Assembly (NCBI GenBank): GCA_012934845.2
Contig: WNNJ02002134.1
Location: forward strand, 47,516-111,515
Direction of reading: 5' to 3'
Length of the DNA: 64,000 bases
From: Pomphorhynchus laevis
Lineage: Eukaryota; Acanthocephala; Palaeacanthocephala; Echinorhynchida; Pomphorhynchidae
Below are positions 48,965-58,523 of the stretch, piece by piece (the stretch's first letter is position 1; each line of letters starts with the position of its first letter). Under the pieces are notes generated by a model that was not told where the DNA came from, did no database searches, and worked only from the letters and a program-made list of their open reading frames with translations. Both the position numbers and the translations under genes were made by a program.

Positions 48965-49545
48965 AAAAATCGCTTGAAACTGTGGTCCAAGATTTAAAGC
49001 TGGCTACGATTGATTTTTAATCCATATTTGCTGCTAAATAAATGGACTTCGATCATCAGCTCCATCAGTCTAATGTATCACTTCGAGACGCATATCACTT
49101 TATACACACAGAGTGTGTGTATGCGGTGCAGTACCCTACCTGTATTATGTATTGTCATGCAAAAGAGGTTGTCTGCCTATCGTCCGACACAATGCAATAC
49201 GGGATATACTCGCTGTGGAATTGACCGAAGTCTTCCACAGTGTAGAGAATGAGTCCGTGCTTCAAGATGTCAGAAGTCAGCCTTTGTTCGAGTCCGCAGC
49301 AACCTGCCGTGATCTGGACGCAGGTTTTGATGTCGTATGTAGCAGTATATTTGAGAGTCGGGTCGAGTTAACGTACCTAAACGTTACCGTGTTCAATGCA
49401 CATGCTAGTTCTTACTCTCAGTCGGCAGCCTCTTCATTTCGGTATCATAAGGCTCGAAAGCATGCAAAATACGAAGAGCGTGTAACGTCCATTGACGCCG
49501 GACACTGTTCCAATGGTATTTTCGACTACAGGTGGTGATGATCAA
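48965..49545 (+). mobile_element. LINE ORF2 C-terminal fragment
   Basis: The frame 49,113-49,538 (141 residues) has CVCGAV....LSCKRGCLPIVRHNAIRD, then LTEVFHSVENESVLQDV, YLNVTVFNAHASSYSQS and KYEERVTSID. This is the Cys/His plus nuclease-like tail of animal LINEs, related to 44,229 and 6,385 but of a different subfamily. The start overlaps the end of the satellite. RT is absent. Confidence 0.65.
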
Positions 49546-50290
49546 GCGGTATCCAGATTTTTAAAGATTATTTTAATTCGAAAAGCTACCCGTTCGCAAA
49601 TGTCTTAGTTTGACTTGAATATAAATAACAATATAACATAACCTGAAATGTATTATTACCTCTCGCTTTTAGCAATTCTTCATAACTTGTTTCACCTTTT
49701 GATGGTCCATCCAACAGTCGCATAGTATTCCGAAACATTTACAGGTAGCAAGTTTCAGTATTCAAAACCTTCAGTATTCAAAACCTTCGCAGGTGGAACG
49801 TGTTGCATAACCTTAGACACGTGCTGTATAATCTAACGGACGTAAGATACGGCAGTGTACTTCGTAAACATTACTCTATCTGTGTGGAAAACAGATTATT
49901 AATTTAAAGACAATGCAGTTCAATCCGTTACTCGTCAACATGCGGAACCGGTTGGATGAAGAGATTGTGCTGTGCTACAACGATTTAAACAACCTCTTTT
50001 TGCGACTTGGTGTTTTATGTGATGCAACTATTGATCTTTTCTTGAAATGTTGTCATGTAACAATCATCAACTTAGGTTAACTTTAAAATATAAAATCTAA
50101 ATATATAAGTAAAACAAGAAACTCTACTTTATTTGATAAGGTTGGATATACCATTTAGTCCCTTCCCTGAATTCTTGCTTACAACTTACCATGCATATTA
50201 CTACAGCACAATACTTTAGCCACAAGAACTGTTTTGTGCACATCAATAACTGAATGACAGTAAAATGTACATGACAAAACCGTAAAATAA
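49545..50290. other. Spacer with one small open frame
   Basis: ATG at 49,913 opens 55 codons to TAA at 50,078 (MQFNPLLVNMRNRLDEEIVL..). I do not recognise it and see no splice context. Otherwise nothing. Confidence 0.3.
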
Positions 50291-51990
50291 TAACGGTCAG
50301 ATTTATGTAGCAAATGCGTGCGGGCGCACACTTACATGACCACAAAAAATCTAAATAATGTGTCGAGAAGGTGGGTACGGAGGCGGTATTTGAATGTAAT
50401 AATGGAGGGAGCGCGGCGGACATCGAGAGGGAGCTGCTTCTATGCGAGTGGGGGCGGCAACGAGGAAGGATCAAATACCGTAGTTGTTAGAATAATTGGG
50501 AAAGTGGAGTAAGAGGGAATTACGGGAACGCAGTGATAGAGAGGTATGGCGAGTGTCGTCTAAGAAAGAGAGGTTGATGAACGATGGGGAGCCGACAGCA
50601 ATGATACGAAAAGTTACGGAAAGTAGGCGGAGTTGTATGTGGATGTAAATTGTGGGCCAGGAAAGTTGGCCAAGATATGTGGATGTGTATTCGAACGACG
50701 AAGACGTAAGATCACTCGAACGGAGGAGTTTGTGATTCGTTGTAGGGTAGGATGATGAATTTTTGAGAAATGGTGAAAAGGCTGAGTCAGTAATCGATTT
50801 TAGGAAAAAGAAGTGATGAAAGAAGAGAATACAAGAACGGAAGTCTATAAGAAGGCGAATACGGCGTACGTCACGGAGAATTAAGTTAGATGAGCGGACC
50901 TGGTCATAGACGAAGGTTTAAGGAAAATGTGATCATCGAAATGGAAGCCTAAGACAGTAAAACGGGGGATTATCCACATTATTTTGGACTTGTCTGGGTT
51001 TAGAACGATACGAAGATGGAAGAGACGTTTGTAGATAGAAGAAAGACAGTTGGGGAGTATAAATTGCGAAATAGGTATGCTATGAGCGGGTGCATGAGCA
51101 TAGATGAGGATGTCATCGACATATTGCATGACGTTAAAGGAGTAAAGTTTAATAAACAGAAAGAGATCGCCAAGTAGAAGAACGAAAAGCAGGAAACCTA
51201 GGATTGAATATTATGAGACTCCGCAGAAAATAGATATGGAAGGGGAGGATGATGAATTTAATCGGACGCGAAAAGAACGGTCGGATAGATATGAGGCAAA
51301 CCATGCTACGGACAAGGAAGAAAAGTCATAATTATAACGAAGGCGAAAAATGAGGATAGAGTAGTCGACGATGTCAAAGGCGGATCATAGGTTGATGGAG
51401 ATGACAACACTATATAGAGCCTTGTCACGAGAAATGAGTAGGTGGTTGTAAACTTTTATGCATGCGATTTCTGTGGAGTGATTAGAGCGGAAAGCGGATT
51501 GGATAAAGAGAGATAAAAGTTGATCTGTATTAATATAAAGCGCTTCAAGAGCTTGGAAAGAGTAGGGAGTAGTGAAATGGGGCGATAGCTGGAAACAAGT
51601 GAGTGGTTTGCGATTGTTTCTTAATGAGGGGACGGACGATAGCGGATTTCCAGTGTAAAGGAAATATACGACTGCTGATGGACGAGTTAAACAAGGTTGT
51701 AAGCGAAGGGGATATTGATGAGCATATAGATTTTAGTATGGGGGTAGGCAGGGGATCGGTATGTGAGGTTTTGCTGGGCAAGGACATGATGACAGATGAA
51801 ATTTTGGCATGTGAGACAGTAGAAGACAGTCAAGAATATGATGGAGTTCCGGAAGGATGAGGCAAGTAGCAGTGAGTTAGAATGGAGACGGGGTTGTTAG
51901 AGAGCAATGTTGATACTTAGGTCTGAAGAAACGACGAATAATCATGGGGATTGATGTTGCACGGCGAAGAGGAGCGAGCAAGGATTGAGT
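50290..51990 (-). mobile_element. L2-like LINE copy C, RT and 3' end
   Basis: Minus strand. It starts in the EN-RT linker (matching copy A near 19,690) and runs through LPSKTSHTDPLPTPILKSIC (51,545-51,787), RT motif A (about 51,360-51,410), YADDILIYAHAPAH (about 51,085-51,125) and NPDKSKIMWI, to a 3' end at 50,290 with the GCAAATGCG block. Several frame breaks, including the loss of VPQGSV near 51,210. Confidence 0.75.
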
Positions 51991-52006
51991 TAAAAGTCAT
52001 ATTATT

Positions 52007-52590
52007 TGAATTATCGTAGTCGAATATATCTACTATCAAAATTTTAACTCATTCGACTCCCAGATGAAGAGAAATATAATGTTCAATTAGGAATGGCTTG
52101 TTCGATTTAGGTTTTTACGATAGTAATGAAAAAATAAATTATTTAGATGAAATGTTTTAATTTAAAATAACTCGTTAGTGTCGTTCAAAATAAAAATGTG
52201 TAGTGCATATTACGACCTGAAACGTTAAATACCTTATCAATATACAATCGTTCATAGCATATATAAAGTAAAAGTTATCAAAGACATCAAGTAAAAGTTA
52301 TATCATCAAGTTATAAAAGACATCAAGTAAAAGTTATCAAAAAAATTGATAAACATTATTTTTTGAGATAAAAACTTTGTTTTTTCAAATTTTTCGATTA
52401 TAGACATCACGATTTATTCCTATTATTTGAATTAGCGGATTCGAATATAACAACTATAAAAATTTCAGCTTAAATAAACTTTTAGGTGAAGAAAAATGCA
52501 CTGTTTTATTTAAGAAGGTATGTTCAATTTTACCATAGTAATAAAAAATTAATCATTTTGATGACATGTTTTAATTTAAAGTCTTTAATA
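52007..52590. repeat. Diverged direct repeats of about 170 bp
   Basis: TTATTTGAATTATCGTAGTC.. (52,007-52,185) recurs at about 52,424-52,590 (TTATTTGAATTAGCGGATTC..), both ending near ATGTTTTAATTTAAA. Between them lies a short tandem run of ATCAAGTAAAAGTTATCAAA (about 52,268-52,345). A hairpin, TATGCTTGAAGGCGAA and its inverse with one mismatch, follows at 52,649-52,680. Confidence 0.6.
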
Positions 52591-52859
52591 TGGTCCAAAG
52601 GTTTTTCAAATAGAGGTAAGCGAAATAGGTAGTTTTTCAAATAGAAGTATGCTTGAAGGCGAATTTCGCCTCCAAGCATATTTGTTTAAATAAAGGTCTA
52701 TCCATCATTTTTATTTTTCCTTTCCTTCATAATATGTTTTGATGGACGTCATTGAGACTGTATTTGTTGTGTATGACATCTAGAAATTGAAAATACGAAA
52801 TGTGCACCCAATACATCTTATTCAAAGAAATTTAAAAAAACAAAGAAAATTTAATTCCA

Positions 52860-53850
52860 TGGTGGAATGAGAGAACGGGGAAAGTGAATCTGGGATTGGA
52901 AAATAGGGATGGCGAAGAAGATATTAGGGAATGGGGAAGGTGGAAGGGGAGATTGGGTAATGGGCAAATTACTCAATCTCCTAAGATTGGGCAATCTTCT
53001 AATATTGGGGAATGAGTGGATGAATGCGACAGGAGAGATTTGTGGTTTATCTGCAGGAACAAGAGAAGAGAGGATGGATCTGAAGGCGGAAGCATCGTGT
53101 TCGAAACATGTTGTGGGGATAAAGATGTAAAAGAAGTGATATTAGTGACGATGACGCAACGATCTCGATAAGGAAAGTGTTTCCGTAAAGGAGGACAAGT
53201 GACGTGAGTGGGTGAGATCACGATAGGAGAGCTGGCAGTTGAGGATATGGAGGGAGTAGGTTTAACGACGGGAGACATTGAGAACAAAGACAGGAAGGAC
53301 GGGGCGGCGGTTTCGGGGAATGAAGATGACATGGGATTGGAACTGTATATGGTGACAGGGTCGGTGGGTGGAGAATGGACATTGGAAACGACGGGGTAGT
53401 TTAATTGGACGTGTTGGATGTTGATATGTGCTTATGCAAGAGTTTGCGGAAACAACGGGATAGCGTAGGTACAACTGTATCCAAGCAGACACAAGCGGAC
53501 GCATCCAATTCTGCAGACAAATCATGAGACTGGTTGTTTTAAATTAAAGGCGCCAATACTTGTTCAATCACATTTTTCGATATAGATGCAATGGTTAGCC
53601 GATCCTTTGAGTTGACGTTGAATAGTAATGCTTATTTAGCAGCCGTGCAGAAATCACATAAAAACGGCGTCGTTTTAATTTTACTTCTCGTAGACTCAAG
53701 GATATTTACAGTTCTCCATATTTGACAATCCGCTGAGTCACACCCAATTTCGAGAGTAACAAAATCATGCTTTTGTTTAATTGCAGATTTTTGCCCAATA
53801 TCGTGTGATGCTGTAACAAAATTTGAGGTATAAACCACTTGAGGTATAAA
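52860..53850 (-). mobile_element. L2-like LINE, ORF1 part (copy C or a separate copy)
   Basis: 53,632-53,838 encodes the ORF1 N-terminal Cys motif GCDSADCQIW..LCDFC. 52,973-53,332 encodes ISPTHVTCPPLRKHFPYRDRCVIVTNI, as in copy A ORF1. EN is missing, and 870 bp of AT-rich DNA separates this from the RT part at 50,290-51,990. Either one copy with a deletion and an insertion, or two copies. Confidence 0.7.
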
Positions 53851-53920
53851 CCACTAGAGGTATAAACCACTAGAGGTATAAGTCACTAAAGATATAAGTT
53901 ACTAAAGGTATAAAAATAAC
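53825..53920. repeat. 16-bp minisatellite, about six units
   Basis: GAGGTATAAACCACTA-type units, decaying to the right. It abuts the 5' end of the L2-like ORF1. Confidence 0.85.
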
Positions 53921-56130
53921 GAATAACATGATGTCCGCAATCTCTGAAAACGAGAATTCTGCTAGCACGTAAAACTACTTAATGATCTGCATCATTTTGG
54001 AATTCAGCGTCGTTCATCCTTGCAAATATGTTGAGTTTTGAGGTCGAACAAGACGAAGTTGAGCGAAAAATAAAATCATGTCCAAGACGTCATTGATCCC
54101 GCTATGACGCGATATTTGCTTGAATCGTGATACGTTTGACTTTGATATAAAATATGAATAAAAACAGAAGCCTATGAACCTTCTATGCATAGAAGCTTAT
54201 AAACCTTTTGTTACCTATATGTAAGTCATCGCATTTTGTAACGTTCAATAACAACCCACTGGCATGACATCATGACACTACCACATTAACAACTTAAAAA
54301 TAAACAACAAGTTATTAAATAAGAAATAGTTATCTTGTTATTGATATTATTTAAATTTTATCGAAACCGAGTATTAATTATGAAAATAATGTGTGCATAA
54401 TATTTAACAACCTAATTCTAAGCAATGTGAGATGAAATTAATCTGCATGTAAAGTAGTGAGTTTGAGAGGGGTGATGGTCACAGCAAGCCGTGTGAAGAT
54501 AAAGTATAGTTCGCATTTTCGGACTTTATTTAACTAATGTCTAATGTTTCCTATAAGACTTAAGCATTTCCGTACGTGGATGACTAATATTTGGAATATT
54601 AGAAGATTGGTTGATTAATGATTAAAGATAAACCAGGTTTGCGAGGAATGGCTTAAAGCGATTCCTGTTTTTCAAGATGCTTGAGCTACGAATACACTCA
54701 GATGGAATGTACAATACAAGGTGATATCTCAACCGAATATAGCTGATGTTTTTATTGTCGTGATGTTTGCCTCGATTCAGTAATGCGTACTTATCATACC
54801 AATAAAATTAGTTGTGTTTGTAGTATAGTGAAGTCGACGAAATCAAAGTTGAAGAAAATGTAAGGTGGGTAGAATGGTTGAGGGAAGTTGGTTCTAAGAT
54901 ATTATAGATGTACGTGGAGAGTTGATGTAATATACTAGTTGACAGTTTTGTTGCTTATTATAAATATCATAAAATGATTTGAACTTTGTGCAGATCCTTA
55001 TTTTTCCTATAGCAATTAAGCTATTCCGTACGTGGATGACTAATATCTGGAATATTAGAAAATTTGTGGATTAACGATGTAAAGATAAACCAGGTTTGCG
55101 GTTTATCTAGGTATCTCTAGACGAATAGATGATCGTCAGCCAAAGTTAAAATGATCGAAACGTGAAACGTAGACCAAAATGTACTTTGAACGTGGCATAA
55201 TTAAATATAGTCACAATGTTGATGCTGATCACAATCACAATCTAGTGTATATTGATGTTGATGTGTATTATTTTAAGAGATAACACAATTAATTTAATTT
55301 ATTGATTAAATATATCAAGAAATATTATATATATGCCTTTACTTCTGACAGTGAACGTTCTTCCAGACAATAACAATTACACTAATTGTGTCATTGTCGC
55401 TAGTTTTTTTGTACTGCCATACGCCTGCTATCACTTGTTTTTTGGTTTATTAAATTTTTACCCACGTCCGTAATATCAAATATCTTTTTAATTGTTCACT
55501 TAATAATATGCTGTAAATGCGTGGGATAAACTACAGAATAAAGCTGAAATGACATTAATATAAATAATTTGAAAATTATGGAAATTGTTAAACTGAGTTT
55601 GAATTAAAAATTTGAATTTAGCAGCTGGAGAGTAGAGGCTTTAAGACATTGTAGCATAATTTGTATAGTGGCACTATATTTATTTCATATCTTTATGGCT
55701 CCTATTTGTCATGGAAAATACTTTTTAATTTATTAATTAAAAACTTGTTTCTCAAAATTTAGAAAATTTGATATATCTTAGTTATCCAAATATAGTTTTT
55801 ATCCAAACGGTTAATATATTCTTATATTTAATAAATATAAGAATGGATATTAAGATTCCATTATTATCAATTAAGAAGATATTTAAAGCTTAATAATTAA
55901 AATTTGATTAAATTGTTTTTAACTTCACACTACTTCATCTTTACACTATTTCACTATTTCATTTGTGCGGCACAGAATTTCTACACGCTTTTGGGTCCGT
56001 TCCGACCCTTTAATAGTGAGCAAGGATGCTCTTCGTCTATTCTGTGTCGCATCACTGATAAGCTCTTTCTAGGTTTCTTAACTGAAAAATTATTTTCGTT
56101 ATTATTGCGATGTTTTTAATAATAATAATA
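53920..56130. other. AT-rich spacer with a 105-bp direct repeat
   Basis: A block around CCGTACGTGGATGACTAATA at about 54,545-54,650 recurs at about 55,006-55,105, some 85% alike. No gene or RNA recognised; the frame 55,904-56,119 has no support. Confidence 0.5.
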
Positions 56131-56886
56131 CAAATTTATTTAATGTGGCAAATGCGTACAAGCTGTACGCTTACAAGTCCACAAACAAAAATGAGAAAGT
56201 CAAGCAGTTAAATTGTTCAGATGGGATCGGATTTGTCGTTTGAAGCACTGCAGGGAAGTTGATTGGCGTATATGAATGGGCAGATGATTCCACGATAGAG
56301 GAGCAGCCACCAGGAAGGAGCGGAGTCCAAAGGAGGTAGAGTAGTTTGGGACATGTAAAAGAAGGGAATTACAGGAACGCAAGGAGCAGTAAACAGGACG
56401 AGAATTATCAAGAAAAGGAAGGTTGAGAAATGAAGGGGTATGAAAAGTTACAAGGCGGAAAGCAACGATAAGAAGACGAATTTGAACACGACAATAAATT
56501 GTAGGCAAATCGAGAGAAGCAAGATGGTAGGATGTGTGATCAAAACGACGAAGACGGAGGAGAATTCGGACAGCTGCGTTGACGATGCGTTGTAGGGGAA
56601 GAAGAGTGGATTTAGGTGAGTTGGAAAATAGACTAAGACAATAATCGAGTCTAGAAAAAAGGAGAGATGATATGAGAGTCATACAAGAAGGGAAATCGAT
56701 CAATCTACGAACTTGACGGAGGTTGCGGAGTATCAAGGTAGATGAGCGTACTTTATCTCTAACGAAAGGTTTAAGTGAAAGTCGGTTGTCAAAATGGAAG
56801 CCTAGGAAAACGAGATTATCAACGATAGGAAGAATTTTAGAATTTAATGATACGGAGGGAGGTTCGAAGCCGAGGCGTCGAGGTAG
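56130..56886 (-). mobile_element. L2-like LINE copy D, 5'-truncated 3' end
   Basis: Minus strand, 178 residues open at 56,200-56,736. It differs from the C-terminus of copy E at only a handful of positions (for example SRLDYCLSLFSNSPKS against SILDYCLSLFSNLLKS). It ends at 56,130 with AATAATAATA on the plus strand. It and copy E are recent relatives. Confidence 0.85.
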
Positions 56887-56899
56887 GACGCCTCGGCTT
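56867..56899. repeat. Perfect 13-bp hairpin at the 5' end of copy D
   Basis: AAGCCGAGGCGTC (56,867-56,879) pairs with GACGCCTCGGCTT (56,887-56,899) around 7 nt. The first arm and loop match copy E; the second arm is extra. Confidence 0.9.
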
Positions 56900-56907
56900 T
56901 AAGGAAG

Positions 56908-57197
56908 TTCAGTCTTCAAAAATCTTTCCTTTTTGCGTATACTCTAACTAAATATAATCAGCCTTTACCATAAATTAGATGAATTGACGCTGCGTTTGTC
57001 GAAGACGCTTCACGATATAATAGCTCTCACTGAGACTGAGAGCAAGATTTTTCAGAATCTCACTTAATTCTGAACGAAGTATTGAGGGTTATGCATTCAA
57101 CCTAAAAAAACTTTGGTTTCTTATAAACATACAATTATTTCTGTCAGTTCCGCTCGCTACGCTCGCGGATTGAGCTCAATCTATCGATAAAAAGGTC
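56908..57197 (+). promoter_or_regulatory. Presumed 5' UTR of LINE copy E
   Basis: Holds small stems: GCTCTCA / TGAGAGC near 57,024-57,045, CCGC / GCGG near 57,150-57,168, and the palindrome GATTGAGCTCAATC near 57,167-57,180. Internal LINE promoters lie in this position, but no promoter motif was recognised. Confidence 0.35.
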
Positions 57198-58523
57198 ATG
57201 CCTAAAAAAGCGCGATCTCAGATCCCGGTTCCTGATCAAGAATCTTCCACATCAGAATGCAATGATGGTTATACCAGCTTTGAAGTTGGATGCGATTCCA
57301 AAGATTGCGATGTATGGACACTTGTTCGTGTTAAAATATCCGACCACTCGGTGTATAAACGTAAACATTTCACTTGCGGTTTTTGTACATCAGTACGACT
57401 ACTACAGTTATCCTGCTCATCTACTCCTGTATCACACACGACCACTCAAACCAATGCTGTTTTAGATGTTTCCCTCGCATCAACACCTGACTTCGCATCA
57501 TATAATCCCATTATTGAACCTACTCTCTCACACACTCCTCGTTCAACTACGTACCAAACTTCCATTAATCTTTATCATTCTAACAATGCTAACGGTAAAG
57601 CTTTTCATCTCGTACCTCCTCTTTCCTATTCCTCCCCCAATCTAAATAAATCTCAAACTTCTTTATTCTCCTCACGTACTCCTTACTCGACCTCTCCTGT
57701 ATCACCTCTCAATAATTTACACCCTTCCATCAAAATCATTTCCAGTAACATTTCCGATCAACTGATTCAACACTCCATTCCTGTCACTCATGCCCCAACC
57801 TATTTTAATTCTCCTTACTCTACCTCCCACGTAACACTTCCAAATAATTTACATCCTTCATTTAAAATCATATCCAGTCACATCTCTGATCAACCGATTC
57901 AACACCCCGCTCCTGTCACACTTGCTCCAACCAATATTAATTCTTTATCAAGCACCCCTGTCATTTCCACTTCTATCTGCTCATCTACCTCGACTCCTAC
58001 CAGCTCTGTCCGTCCACCACTTCCACGAAATCGTTTTCCTTCGCGCGATCGCTGTATAATCATATCAAACTTAAAGCTTTCCGAATCTGCTTCTCCACAA
58101 TCTCGCCTCGATGATGATGTATCTGCTTTCAGGTCTATCCTAGCAACCATTCTACCTGATGATAACCCATCACTCTTCAATAATATCGCTCCTGTATCCT
58201 TTATTCGTTTAAACAAATCCACTAAATCCAATCATCTCAGTCCTCCACTCTTAAAAATCGTTTTCCGACATAGTTCACATGCCTCTTCGGTACTCTCCCA
58301 ACGTTTTAAACTTCTTACCACTTCATCTACTTGCCGTATCTTTCCTGACCGCTCACCTTCTGATATTGCCCAGCTCAATTTAGCTCGCATTGAAAAACAT
58401 CGACGTGAAACAAACGGCGAGTCATCCTTATCTATACGTAAAATCAACGGAAATTTTCACGTTGTACACACAAGGCCAAAAATTCGATGGCGTCCCATCT
58501 CTCCCCCTTGTCTTCTTCGCTAG
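57198..58523 (+). CDS. L2-like LINE copy E, ORF1 (intact, 441 residues)
   Basis: RNA-binding first protein of the element, in one frame. N-terminus: basic MPKKAR, then FEVGCDSKDCDVW..FTCGFC, a C-x4-C..C-x2-C motif shared with copies B and C and probably zinc-binding. Residues about 60-290 are Ser/Thr/Pro/Asn-rich and contain a 44-residue direct duplication (PYSTSPVSPLNNLHPS.. and PYSTSHVTLPNNLHPS.., about 155-245). C-terminal core: SRDRCIIISNLK, LLKIVFRHSSHASSVLSQRF, RIFPDRSPSDIAQ, ARIEKHRRETNGE, then VVHTRPKIRWR. Its last 37 nt overlap ORF2. ATG 57,198 follows an in-frame stop. Confidence 0.85.
   Translation: MPKKARSQIPVPDQESSTSECNDGYTSFEVGCDSKDCDVWTLVRVKISDHSVYKRKHFTCGFCTSVRLLQLSCSSTPVSHTTTQTNAVLDVSLASTPDFASYNPIIEPTLSHTPRSTTYQTSINLYHSNNANGKAFHLVPPLSYSSPNLNKSQTSLFSSRTPYSTSPVSPLNNLHPSIKIISSNISDQLIQHSIPVTHAPTYFNSPYSTSHVTLPNNLHPSFKIISSHISDQPIQHPAPVTLAPTNINSLSSTPVISTSICSSTSTPTSSVRPPLPRNRFPSRDRCIIISNLKLSESASPQSRLDDDVSAFRSILATILPDDNPSLFNNIAPVSFIRLNKSTKSNHLSPPLLKIVFRHSSHASSVLSQRFKLLTTSSTCRIFPDRSPSDIAQLNLARIEKHRRETNGESSLSIRKINGNFHVVHTRPKIRWRPISPPCLLR

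Noticed and set aside
49913-50080. 55-codon frame as an exon
   Set aside because: No splice sites in frame and no recognisable family; mentioned only in the spacer entry.
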